From a virus, in the IMG/VR virus record IMGVR_UViG_3300008116_000011, positions 62,001 to 126,000 of that record: a DNA stretch of 64,000 nucleotides; one strand, given 5' to 3'. The first letter of the stretch is position 1; the number at the start of each line of letters is the position of its first letter. A model generated the notes under the pieces. It searched no databases and was not told the DNA's origin. It was given only the letters and a program-made list of their open reading frames with translations. Shown piece by piece: positions 42,523-50,551 of the stretch. The position numbers and the translations under genes were made by a program.

Positions 42523-43333
42523 TTAAAACTTTTTCTACGTGTGCTTTAGCTACTTCCCAAGATACAGGACCTGTTTCATCAGCATACTCTACAGAATCCG
42601 GACGACCCAATTTGATAAATGCTTCAATACGTTCTACTGATGCTGCTGATTTGTAGTCAGAATACCATTTACCTTCAAAATCAGACCATGGATGTTTAAT
42701 AAAGATTGGTTTATAAGATGTATTAGTACGTTTATACACTTCATTAAAATCTAAACCTAATATTTCACAAGCTTTTAAACCATCTTCTAAAATATCAAAT
42801 TTATTCATTTCAAGATATGGAGTATAATGTGATATTCTTTCAGCATCCCAATTACCAATCATAAACGCTTCAAAATCAGCATCACGGAATTCTTGTCTAC
42901 AATCAGGATAAATTGCATGGTCACCAGCATGAATACCCATTGCAATAGCACATTCAGTACTATGTTTAGTTGCTATAGATAATGCTACTGCTTGTATAAG
43001 TGAAGCAAAAATTTTATTACGATTAGGAACAACAGTATCTTTCATGTTGTCTTGTTCGTAATGTCCTTCAGGTACATCCCACCCACCTTCAACTAATGCT
43101 GAGTTGAGTAGTTGAGATAGGCCATCAATTTTGATTATTTGGTGTTTTACTTTGTAAACTAGTCTAGTGTTTACATATTCAACTAATGAAGTTGCTCGTT
43201 CAAGTTCTACTCTATGTTTTTGACCATAATCAAAAGATAGAGCTGTTACTTGATAACCATTTGCTAATAGGTGGAGGAGTAAAGTTGATGAATCCATTCC
43301 ACCTGACAGTGATAATACTGCTTGTTTTTTCAT
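42506..43333 (-). CDS. queC: QueC, 7-cyano-7-deazaguanine (preQ0) synthase
   Basis: A 275-aa QueC that would turn 7-carboxy-7-deazaguanine into preQ0 with ATP and ammonia. It has the PP-loop SLSGGMDSSTLLLHLL with SGGMDS at 10-15, ALSFDYGQKHRVELERA near residue 32, VVPNRNKIFASLIQAVALS near residue 96 and IYPDCRQEFRDADF near residue 133. The C-terminal zinc cysteines of bacterial QueC are all replaced: there is no cysteine after residue about 190, and TSY stands where TCY is usual. It is otherwise complete. Confidence 0.9.
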   Translation of the reverse strand: MKKQAVLSLSGGMDSSTLLLHLLANGYQVTALSFDYGQKHRVELERATSLVEYVNTRLVYKVKHQIIKIDGLSQLLNSALVEGGWDVPEGHYEQDNMKDTVVPNRNKIFASLIQAVALSIATKHSTECAIAMGIHAGDHAIYPDCRQEFRDADFEAFMIGNWDAERISHYTPYLEMNKFDILEDGLKACEILGLDFNEVYKRTNTSYKPIFIKHPWSDFEGKWYSDYKSAASVERIEAFIKLGRPDSVEYADETGPVSWEVAKAHVEKVLNEYGK

Positions 43334-43376
43334 TTAAAATAATTGTTAAAATTTAGGCGGTATTTTAACGTTTAGC

Positions 43377-44168
43377 CTATTTAATAAACGATTTAAACTT
43401 TTGTACGTTGAATTTAATATCATCTAATTGGGTATCCAAATTCTTTTCAAAATAATGTTCGAGCTTATCTTTAGGTTTAAAGGTAATTCCACTATTAGAA
43501 TATCTTACTCCTTCAGCTCCAACTAGAATTGGATTTGATGTATCACATGAATTAACAAATTTCCAATCACTATAAGCCATAAATTCTTGAGGCAAAGAGC
43601 AACCAAGCAAATGGTGATAGCAGCTTGTATCTATAATATTTTTTTCTACTAATCGCCTAATAAATTCCATTCTACCATACATTTGGGCTTTTAGTATAGG
43701 CATTTCACCTGGATATTCTTTTTGGTATGCTGCACTGGAGTGGTTGAGTGCAATGTATTTGTATCCTAAATCAATTAATGTTTGATATGTAATTATTAAT
43801 TCACCCATATCTTTACCTTGGCATACAGCCATTAATTCAACATCTAATTCTCTCAGTTTTTCTCCATAGTTATTCATCCAATGTTTAGCATTTCTAAGAG
43901 TAGTAATGCTATCATTCCAAGCATCAGGAACAATGAATATATTTGGTTGTAGTAATTCGATTTTTGAAAGTAAATCTTCTGTTGTATGTGTTACTCCTTC
44001 AAATAATCCATTATCCATAATAATGAATCGTTTATCTTTTTTAGATTTTTGAAAGAATAAATTATACTGTTGTGATTGATCTAACAAATGAGGGAGGCAG
44101 TAATCATAGTCATTCCACTCATAAGCATATTGTAGTAGACTAAGAGGTAATTCGTGTGATACTTTCAT
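43377..44168 (-). CDS. dpdA: DpdA-like DNA 7-deazaguanine transglycosylase (TGT superfamily)
   Basis: A 263-aa TGT-fold protein. IIMDNGLFEGV near residue 50 matches the TGT segment TDSGGFQ (first catalytic Asp), LMAVCQGKDMGELI near residue 122 the beta-strand core, LGCSLPQEF near residue 192 the MGVGTPED segment, and NSCDTSNPILVG near residue 211 the nucleophile region FDCVMPTR. It is shorter than tRNA TGTs and lacks their C-terminal zinc site. Next to queC, this fits phage DpdA, which swaps guanine in DNA for preQ0. I infer the role from motifs and context. Confidence 0.78.
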   Translation of the reverse strand: MKVSHELPLSLLQYAYEWNDYDYCLPHLLDQSQQYNLFFQKSKKDKRFIIMDNGLFEGVTHTTEDLLSKIELLQPNIFIVPDAWNDSITTLRNAKHWMNNYGEKLRELDVELMAVCQGKDMGELIITYQTLIDLGYKYIALNHSSAAYQKEYPGEMPILKAQMYGRMEFIRRLVEKNIIDTSCYHHLLGCSLPQEFMAYSDWKFVNSCDTSNPILVGAEGVRYSNSGITFKPKDKLEHYFEKNLDTQLDDIKFNVQKFKSFIK

Positions 44169-44175
44169 ATAGCTA

Positions 44176-44454
44176 TTAAAATATTTTATTATTATTTTCC
44201 TCCTCAGCCATTCTAAAACTATCTTCCATTAATTGAGTATTAATATCGGTAAAATCAGTATCAATGAATATTTTTTCAGCTTCGAAATATTCATTCAAAA
44301 ATTCTTCAGGATATAAAAGTACTTCCCCTGTATATTTTGGGTTTGAAACAAAACGTTTTTCTGGGGTAATGTTTTTTAACTTAGCATAGCCTGCTACTCG
44401 TTTACCCAATGCAGGGCCAGCAGCATATCCTAAATAATCATAAAGCGAAACCAT
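44176..44454 (-). CDS. Unknown phage protein
   Basis: A 92-aa protein (LYDYLGYAAGPALGKRVAGY at the N-terminus, acidic C-terminus EDSFRMAEEENNNKIF). I do not recognise it. It lies between thioredoxin and the DpdA-like gene and may belong to the modification operon. Confidence 0.66.
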   Translation of the reverse strand: MVSLYDYLGYAAGPALGKRVAGYAKLKNITPEKRFVSNPKYTGEVLLYPEEFLNEYFEAEKIFIDTDFTDINTQLMEDSFRMAEEENNNKIF

Positions 44455-44466
44455 AATTATATGTTT

Positions 44467-44709
44467 TTAACTTAGTAATTGAATATAATAACTTTTTGGT
44501 TGGGGACCTACCTTTCTTTCAGTTTCCTTTCCATTAACTAATAAAATAGTTGTTGGAATAGAAGTAATTCCATATTCACGAGCAATTTCAGGTTGATTGT
44601 CTATATTAATTTTTTTAATAGGATATTGTGTTGATAATTCATCTAAAATAGGACCTAGTGCTCTACAAGGACCACACCAGGGTGCAGAAAAGTAAAGTAA
44701 TTGTTTCAT
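44467..44709 (-). CDS. Thioredoxin-like protein
   Basis: An 80-aa thioredoxin with the redox motif FSAPWCGPCRALGPIL near residue 7 and the cis-Pro loop YGITSIPTTILLVNGKE near residue 47. It is shorter than host thioredoxins (about 105 aa), like T4 NrdC. It would reduce the class II ribonucleotide reductase encoded 1.5 kb upstream. It overlaps the upstream gene by 4 bases. Confidence 0.9.
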   Translation of the reverse strand: MKQLLYFSAPWCGPCRALGPILDELSTQYPIKKINIDNQPEIAREYGITSIPTTILLVNGKETERKVGPQPKSYYIQLLS

Positions 44710-44918
44710 TGGTATCGTTTTAGTTTTCTTTTTAATTTATCAATTTGTATTTGGCAGTACCATTTTCCCATATTACTAGAGGCTTCATCATACTTTTTCT
44801 GCCATTTATCAATTTTTTTATAAATAGAAGCGTTTGCATTATTAAGAATGTCTATATCATAATAGCTATTATTTTCCAACATAGCTTCTTCCCATTCTTC
44901 TTTTTTAGTTTTACTCAT
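44706..44918 (-). CDS. Unknown small helical protein
   Basis: A 70-aa charged helical protein from the ATG at 44918 (MSKTKKEEWEEAML). A longer form beginning at 44957 overlaps queD by 47 bases; I prefer the 44918 start, which overlaps by 8. The C-terminus is basic (LKRKLKRYQ). It overlaps the thioredoxin start by 4 bases. No family recognised. Confidence 0.6.
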   Translation of the reverse strand: MSKTKKEEWEEAMLENNSYYDIDILNNANASIYKKIDKWQKKYDEASSNMGKWYCQIQIDKLKRKLKRYQ

Positions 44919-45372
44919 ATATAGCAGTATTTTTGTTATGCTCCATAAATTCAACACGTGCTACCTTAACTCGTCCATTTGTTTCCTCCTGGATAAATGT
45001 ATTTAGTTTTTCAAATATATATTTTGCAAATTGTTCAGCACCAACAGCAGGAATAACTCTAATTTGAGCAGCGCCTACTTTATCCATTTCAAGGAATGCA
45101 GGTAAAAACGGATCATCTTCGGCTATAATAGTAGTGTGATCAAACATGTAATCCATCCATGCTTTAGGATTCTTACCATCAATAGTACCTTTAGCACGTT
45201 TCATACCTCCAAAATCCCAAACCCAATTACGTTCATCAAGTTCACCTTCGAACCATACTCTAAACGATACTCCATAACCATGGATATATTTGCAGTGTGT
45301 ACCTTCGGCTCTCCATTGTCTAAAAACACAACTAAAACCGTCAAATAACTTTGTTGATTGAAACTTTGGCAT
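44911..45372 (-). CDS. queD: QueD-like 6-carboxytetrahydropterin synthase
   Basis: A 153-aa QueD/PTPS-type protein that would convert dihydroneopterin triphosphate to 6-carboxytetrahydropterin. It has GTHCKYIHGYGVSFRVWFEGEL near residue 24, NWVWDFGGMKRAK near residue 48, FDHTTIIAEDDP near residue 73 with the catalytic Asp-His, and VEFMEHNKNTAIYE at the C-terminus. HGY replaces the usual HGH and the first zinc histidine (AAH) is absent, so the metal site differs from cellular QueD. The family call is clear, the chemistry less so. Confidence 0.85.
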   Translation of the reverse strand: MPKFQSTKLFDGFSCVFRQWRAEGTHCKYIHGYGVSFRVWFEGELDERNWVWDFGGMKRAKGTIDGKNPKAWMDYMFDHTTIIAEDDPFLPAFLEMDKVGAAQIRVIPAVGAEQFAKYIFEKLNTFIQEETNGRVKVARVEFMEHNKNTAIYE

Positions 45373-45377
45373 AACGT

Positions 45378-45554
45378 TTAATTTTCTTTATTATCTAAAT
45401 TTATTATTTTAGTATCTATATTGTTAAGTATATCAAGTAAATAATCTATATCTTTTTGTTCTAATTGTCCTCCATTAGATTTTTCGTATAATTTTTTAAC
45501 CTCATCTTCCATATTGGACATAAATGAAGATAAATCTAAAAGTTCGTTTTCCAT
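45378..45554 (-). CDS. 58-aa acidic small protein
   Basis: An intact 58-codon frame from the ATG at 45554 (MENELLDLSSFMSNMEDEVK) to a TAA at 45378. It has a complete two-part promoter directly upstream, whose -7 box ends only 5 bases before the ATG. The protein is acidic and helical. No family recognised. Without it, the 200 bases between queD and the Cys-rich gene would be empty. Confidence 0.68.
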   Translation of the reverse strand: MENELLDLSSFMSNMEDEVKKLYEKSNGGQLEQKDIDYLLDILNNIDTKIINLDNKEN

Positions 45555-45559
45555 ATATA

Positions 45560-45758
<199 letters not shown>

Positions 45759-46184
45759 TTATTTTAATTTGTAAATATCACGTATTTTATCTTTTAAATG
45801 ATTTTTCATAAAGTCTTCTACTTCTTCAAATGTATCAAATTGATAATAGTAGGTTCTATGACCTAAAGGATCCCAATCTCCATCATCTTCATATTTTTCA
45901 AGAGGATCTTTTGTCCATAAACCGGCTCCCAACCAATCTACATATTCTTCTAAATCTCCAGAAGCTACATATTTTTTAGGGGTTGGATAATTTCCAATGT
46001 CTATGTATTCTTCTTTTTTTGGGTCAAAATAAAGTAATTGAACAAATACTCCATTTATATAATCTTCATCATCTTCTATTATTTCTCCATCTTCTATTGT
46101 TACTTGAAAATCATATAAATCTTCTAGTTTATTATTGCTAAGAACGTATGTTGTTTCGTTTAATATGTCTATTAGCTTTATCAT
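45759..46184 (-). CDS. Unknown acidic protein with a possible capsid-targeting N-terminus
   Basis: A 141-aa very acidic protein. The first ten residues, MIKLIDILNE, form a short amphipathic segment ending in L-N-E, which fits the (L/I)-x-E cleavage rule of T4-type prohead proteases. The rest has clusters of Asp/Glu/Tyr (DDGDWDPLGHRTYYY). It could be an internal head protein. A TATTTATA box lies 5 bases before its ATG. Function unknown. Confidence 0.6.
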   Translation of the reverse strand: MIKLIDILNETTYVLSNNKLEDLYDFQVTIEDGEIIEDDEDYINGVFVQLLYFDPKKEEYIDIGNYPTPKKYVASGDLEEYVDWLGAGLWTKDPLEKYEDDGDWDPLGHRTYYYQFDTFEEVEDFMKNHLKDKIRDIYKLK

Positions 46185-46189
46185 ATATA

Positions 46190-46197
46190 TAAATACT
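46190..46197 (-). promoter_or_regulatory. AGTATTTATA promoter box, close to the start codon
   Basis: Sense reading is TAGTATTTATATATAT, with the box ending 5 bases before the ATG at 46184. No TTTTGG element is seen upstream, where the ribonucleotide reductase gene ends. Confidence 0.38.
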
Positions 46198-48067
46198 AAA
46201 CTATTTCACAGGCACCACCAGCACACGCTGCTTGATCCATCAAGGCAGTTTCATCGCTAAATTCTACTACTTTAGATAAATCAATTGAGTGAAGGTGTTG
46301 AGCCATTTCTTCAAATTGTTCTTTAGTAATATCTTCGAATGGTGCTTGAATGTAGCTACCTCCAAAATAAGGTAATACTGATAAGCCATTAAATGTTTCT
46401 TTGTATTTCCACATCCATTCACCTACTTCTTTCCATTCATTTTCTTTAATTGAAATAGTAGCGGATACGTTATTTGTATTTGCTCCTCTTCTATGGCCTT
46501 TTCTAACCCATTCTACATTGAATTTACGAACACGTTCTAACAAGTCAATAGCTGATTCTGTTCTTAAAATAGCGCCTTCTGGTGCTTTTTGAGGTACTGA
46601 AATTACAGCTTGGATTGTTGGTTTAAAGTATTCATCTTCTACTAGTTCAGGATGATGAACAGCCAAGTGAGTATATAGTGCTTCATTTTTACCTACTCTC
46701 ATTCGGCGAACATAATAATCGTTATGCCATGCATGAATACCACTTGAAGTACCTAATACTAATGATGAAGTACCAGATGGTTTAATTGTAGTAACACGAG
46801 CTGCTGTGTTAATATTTAAAATTTCAGCTACACGAGCATTTTCTACTTTAGCAATTTCAGCTGCTTCTTTTAAGTTATACTTTAATACAGCACCAGAACC
46901 AATACCTGTTTGACCAACACCAATTAAAGCGTCTTTTTCAGTTGTTTTACGCCATACATCTCTCAAGTAATGGAAATCAGTGTATGATGCTTGTAATGTA
47001 CCAATAAAGGCAGCAGCACGAGCTCTTTCATTTAGATCTTCTTGTGATTCAACATCTGAAACGTTTAATTCACATAAGTTACAGAATTGGTAAGGGCGAA
47101 GAGCAATTTCGCAACATGGGTTTGTACCCCAATCCTTATCGTTTGAAAAATAAATACCGGGTTCACCACTGCCGCTCATTTCAATTTTTTTCCACAGCTT
47201 AAAGAATTCTTCTTCTGTGATTTTGTGGCGTAACACAACGGCAGAATTGTTAGCGCGACCACGTTGAGGATTTTCTTCCCACCAATTTCCAAATTTACAC
47301 GTCAACATATCTTCATCGTTTAAATTAAACAATGAAATCAATGCTGCTCTTCTAATACCACCTGATAATACTGCATCTGCAATATGACAAATAATATCAT
47401 GTGCTTCAAGTGAAGTTACTTTATCGCCATTTTGCTTGCGATCAAATATCTTCTGAATTTGGAATAGACATTCTTTTAATGGCTCAGGACCAGGTGCTTT
47501 GCCACCTGCAGTAATTAAACGAGCCCCTTTAGGACGAATATCTCTAAAGTCAAATAATGGAAGTGGAGATCCAGTAAAATATGCTTTAACTAGTATTTTA
47601 ACTGAGTCAGCCCATCCTTCAATGCTATCACTTACTAGATAGCGTTTATGTTTGGTAGGAATTTTAATTTCAGGAAGTTGTTCAATGTGGTGTTGTTGTA
47701 CACTAAATCCTACTCCACAACCACTTAACAATAAAAACATTGTTTCGCTAAATGAACGATAATCATCTACAGGTAAATAAGCACAATTGTAAATACGTGC
47801 ATTATTAATTTCAATTGGTTTACCAGCAAATTGTAATGAACGCATTGATGGTAAAATCTTTTTTGCATATACTAATTCATATGCTTTTTCAATTTCATCT
47901 TTTAAATTTGGAAACTTAGATATATGCATATCCTTATTTCTCGTAACTATTTCGTCCCATGTTTCTCTCCTTTCTAATTCAGGAATATACTTTGCGTACT
48001 TGTTATAAACTGTAATGTCAGAGAGAATGCTCACCGAAGGATGAACGTCATGTTTTCCTTTGTCCAT
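46196..48067 (-). CDS. nrdJ: Class II (adenosylcobalamin-dependent) ribonucleotide reductase
   Basis: A 623-aa monomeric class II RNR that makes deoxynucleotides using coenzyme B12. It has ARIYNCAYLPVDDYRSF near residue 90 (first active Cys), LLLSGCGVGFSVQQHHIEQL near residue 112, NPCCEIALRPYQFCNLCELN near residue 318 (radical-bearing Cys region) and IKPSGTSSLVLGTSSGIHAW near residue 425. The C-terminal redox pair is in ACAGGACEIV. It needs thioredoxin, encoded nearby. It is somewhat shorter than bacterial enzymes of this class. B12 must come from the host. Confidence 0.92.
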   Translation of the reverse strand: MDKGKHDVHPSVSILSDITVYNKYAKYIPELERRETWDEIVTRNKDMHISKFPNLKDEIEKAYELVYAKKILPSMRSLQFAGKPIEINNARIYNCAYLPVDDYRSFSETMFLLLSGCGVGFSVQQHHIEQLPEIKIPTKHKRYLVSDSIEGWADSVKILVKAYFTGSPLPLFDFRDIRPKGARLITAGGKAPGPEPLKECLFQIQKIFDRKQNGDKVTSLEAHDIICHIADAVLSGGIRRAALISLFNLNDEDMLTCKFGNWWEENPQRGRANNSAVVLRHKITEEEFFKLWKKIEMSGSGEPGIYFSNDKDWGTNPCCEIALRPYQFCNLCELNVSDVESQEDLNERARAAAFIGTLQASYTDFHYLRDVWRKTTEKDALIGVGQTGIGSGAVLKYNLKEAAEIAKVENARVAEILNINTAARVTTIKPSGTSSLVLGTSSGIHAWHNDYYVRRMRVGKNEALYTHLAVHHPELVEDEYFKPTIQAVISVPQKAPEGAILRTESAIDLLERVRKFNVEWVRKGHRRGANTNNVSATISIKENEWKEVGEWMWKYKETFNGLSVLPYFGGSYIQAPFEDITKEQFEEMAQHLHSIDLSKVVEFSDETALMDQAACAGGACEIV

Positions 48068-48111
48068 AGCTGGTTCAGATTTTATGTTTTGTAATTCTTA
48101 AAGTGTGCCAA

Positions 48112-48119
48112 TAAATACA
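48112..48119 (-). promoter_or_regulatory. TGTATTTA promoter box upstream of the ribonucleotide reductase
   Basis: Sense reading is TATTGTATTTATTGG, 44 bases before the ATG at 48067. No upstream element at the standard spacing. It lies in the 64-base gap after the helicase gene. Confidence 0.38.
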
Positions 48120-48131
48120 ATATATACAACA

Positions 48132-49499
48132 TTAGGATGAACTAAGAATAAAGTTTTTCAGGAAATCCTTCTCATCTCTATCTAAAGTATTGTAATCAGT
48201 AGGTTTTTTAGATACTCCATTAGTCGGTTCTTCTATATCTAGAAAATCCTCGTATATATCTATATGTCCTGTTGAAGTATCTATTTTAGAGGCAAATGTC
48301 ATACCATCGGCACCTAATCTGTTCTTCATAATATGCCAACGTCCCGTACCTTCTAATTTGTCTTTTCTATTACGTGCTAATGATACCACTATATCCCCAA
48401 TCATCAATTTAGAATAAGAACCTGCTATATTATCTCCTTCAATAATATCACTTTTAGCACCTGTTCTATTTGCTTGTGAAGGTGTTACAATAGGTAATCC
48501 TAATTCACGAGCTAATCCTCGAACACTAGTGTATATATCTTCTGTTCCTTCTAATCTATCACGAGCTGTGTTTTTAAGCAAGTCGATATAATCAATAAAG
48601 ATGATATCTGGTATAAATTCATATTGAGTTTTAAGTTGTTCAATATGTTGTTCAATATTGTCTAGTGTAGTTTTTCCTGATGCAAATTCTTTAATTTTAA
48701 TTTTACCAGGTAAATTTTCTACTATTTGTTCAATTTCAGCTCTATGTTTTGTAATTTGATCTACAGGTACATTTAGAATGTTTGCGTCAATACGTCTTGC
48801 AACATATGTTTCACTTAATTCAAGTGTATAATACAATACATTATATCCTAATTTAGCAGCATGAGCAGCCATTGCAATAATAGCCCACGATTTACCTCCA
48901 CCAGGATTACCAAATACAATACCTAATTCACCTTTACCAATACCTCCTTGTGTAATATTATTAAATGTATCCCAAGGAAATGGAATAGGTCCTCTATTAT
49001 CTTCACGATAACGAGTTTCAACATCTTTTTCATATTCATGTCCTATTGATCTTACTTCACCTATTTTAAGTGCGTTAAGAATAATTTGACGAATAGAATC
49101 AAAATCATTTGTAACAAGCAAATCTGCTGATGTTACAATTGCTTTTTTCATTTGTTGGTTTTTACAAAAACCTAAAAATTCATCTTTAATGTATTGGATA
49201 TCTGTTTGTTCTGATTCACGATATGCTTGTACTAGCTGTTCTTTAATAGCAATTTTAAGTACATCGTTATCTATTTTTTGCACTTCAACTTTAATAGCAT
49301 CCATTGACGGAACAGTGTGATACTTATTAAAATATTTAAGTATTTCTTTGATAATCCATTGATGAGACGTGTTTTCAAAGTATTCATCGCTTAATGATTC
49401 AGAAATAGTAATTAAAAAATCTCGATCTGTCAGCAAGGCACCCATTACTTTTGTTTGGAAAGTAGGTCCGTACTGAGATAATTTACTCAGAGTTGTCAT
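48132..49499 (-). CDS. DnaB-type replicative helicase
   Basis: A 455-aa SF4 hexameric helicase that would unwind DNA ahead of the polymerase, filling the role of T4 gp41. Walker A is VFGNPGGGKSWAIIAMAA near residue 194, Walker B is IIFIDYIDLLKN near residue 284, and VTPSQANRTGAKSDIIEGDN near residue 340 is the DnaB arginine/sensor region. The N-terminal domain is DnaB-like. It follows the exonuclease gene and has a full two-part promoter. Confidence 0.93.
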   Translation of the reverse strand: MTTLSKLSQYGPTFQTKVMGALLTDRDFLITISESLSDEYFENTSHQWIIKEILKYFNKYHTVPSMDAIKVEVQKIDNDVLKIAIKEQLVQAYRESEQTDIQYIKDEFLGFCKNQQMKKAIVTSADLLVTNDFDSIRQIILNALKIGEVRSIGHEYEKDVETRYREDNRGPIPFPWDTFNNITQGGIGKGELGIVFGNPGGGKSWAIIAMAAHAAKLGYNVLYYTLELSETYVARRIDANILNVPVDQITKHRAEIEQIVENLPGKIKIKEFASGKTTLDNIEQHIEQLKTQYEFIPDIIFIDYIDLLKNTARDRLEGTEDIYTSVRGLARELGLPIVTPSQANRTGAKSDIIEGDNIAGSYSKLMIGDIVVSLARNRKDKLEGTGRWHIMKNRLGADGMTFASKIDTSTGHIDIYEDFLDIEEPTNGVSKKPTDYNTLDRDEKDFLKNFILSSS

Positions 49500-49517
49500 A
49501 CGTAACTTTTATTTTTG

Positions 49518-49550
49518 TAAATATACTATTTTAAAATAAGGGATCCAAAA
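49518..49550 (-). promoter_or_regulatory. Two-part Bacteroidota-like promoter upstream of the helicase
   Basis: Sense TTTTGG (49550-49545), 19 bases, then TATATTTA (49525-49518), 18 bases before the ATG at 49499. The -33 half lies in the last codons of the exonuclease gene. Confidence 0.68.
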
Positions 49551-50551
49551 GTTTCTACTAACCATCCTTGGGTGTTACCAATAGAATTTTTTAGACCATC
49601 AGTCTCATAAAGCATTAAAAAACCACCTATATTTAAATTATTTATATCCTCATTTAGTGATTCAAATATAACCTGTTGATCAGGTTGAGAAATATTAGGT
49701 GATCTAAGATTCATCAATTGATAATTAATATCTAGTTGATGTTTAAAATCTAAAACACTACCATATAAAGCATTAACGTCAATATTATCTTGACATACTT
49801 CATATATTTCTCTTAAAGTATATTCAATATCATCACTTAGAGCAAATAATTTTACTGCTTTTTTAGGTCCTATTCCTTTTACTCCTGGAAGATTATCTGA
49901 TTGATCTCCCATTAGTGTTTTGTAAAGTAAAAAATTATTAGGATGCACTCCAAATTCTTCAAGTACATCTTTAGTTTTATATGTTTTACGTTTAGTAGGA
50001 GAGTAAACTGATGTTTTGTCACTAATTAATTGGTAGAAGTCTTTATCAGCAGACATAATAGTAATTTCTTTACATTCTTTATCATTTTCAAAATGATTAA
50101 CAATGTATCCTATACTATCATCTGCTTCTATTTTATCAATTGAAACTAAAGTGACAGGAAGCTGTTTTAAATATTGGATAAGGCGAGTCATTTGCCCAAC
50201 CATCGCTTCGCTTTCATCGTCCTTATTTTCAAATACATCCCAATTAGTAACGCGAGTAACATTTCTATTTCCTTTGTATTGTGGATATAGGTTTTTCTTA
50301 TTATTAGTACTACCTAAACCATCAAATACTAGTACTACTCGGGTAGGACGGAAAGTTTTAATAGCGTATCCAACACTTCTTAGATATCCCACAAGACCAC
50401 CAATATGGTGGCCTGCAGGATTCATAAGGTTAACAGTAGAGAAACTACGAATAAAAGTATTCATTGAATCTACTATAAGTATTCTACTGTTACGTGTTGG
50501 TTTTTCTCCTAAGGAATTAATAATTTGGTTTAAAAACTTTTTGTCAAACAT
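49526..50551 (-). CDS. 5'-3' exonuclease / flap endonuclease (T4 RNase H-like)
   Basis: A 341-aa FEN-family nuclease for removing RNA primers and flaps. It has RILIVDSMNTFIRSFSTV near residue 23, VVLVFDGLGSTNNKKNLYP near residue 78, the metal-binding IEADDSIGYIVNHF near residue 140 and TIMSADKDFYQLIS near residue 163. The helix-hairpin-helix is GDQSDNLPGVKGIGPKKAVKL near residue 214, broken into two shorter runs here: GDQSDNLPG and IGPKKAVKLF. It shares its first base with the end of uvsX. Confidence 0.92.
   Translation of the reverse strand: MFDKKFLNQIINSLGEKPTRNSRILIVDSMNTFIRSFSTVNLMNPAGHHIGGLVGYLRSVGYAIKTFRPTRVVLVFDGLGSTNNKKNLYPQYKGNRNVTRVTNWDVFENKDDESEAMVGQMTRLIQYLKQLPVTLVSIDKIEADDSIGYIVNHFENDKECKEITIMSADKDFYQLISDKTSVYSPTKRKTYKTKDVLEEFGVHPNNFLLYKTLMGDQSDNLPGVKGIGPKKAVKLFALSDDIEYTLREIYEVCQDNIDVNALYGSVLDFKHQLDINYQLMNLRSPNISQPDQQVIFESLNEDINNLNIGGFLMLYETDGLKNSIGNTQGWLVETFGSLILK

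Noticed and set aside
43334-43376. Terminator between the DpdA-like gene and queC
   Set aside because: Only a 5-bp TAGGC/GCCTA stem with a long loop can form and there is no T-run, so it is too weak to call.
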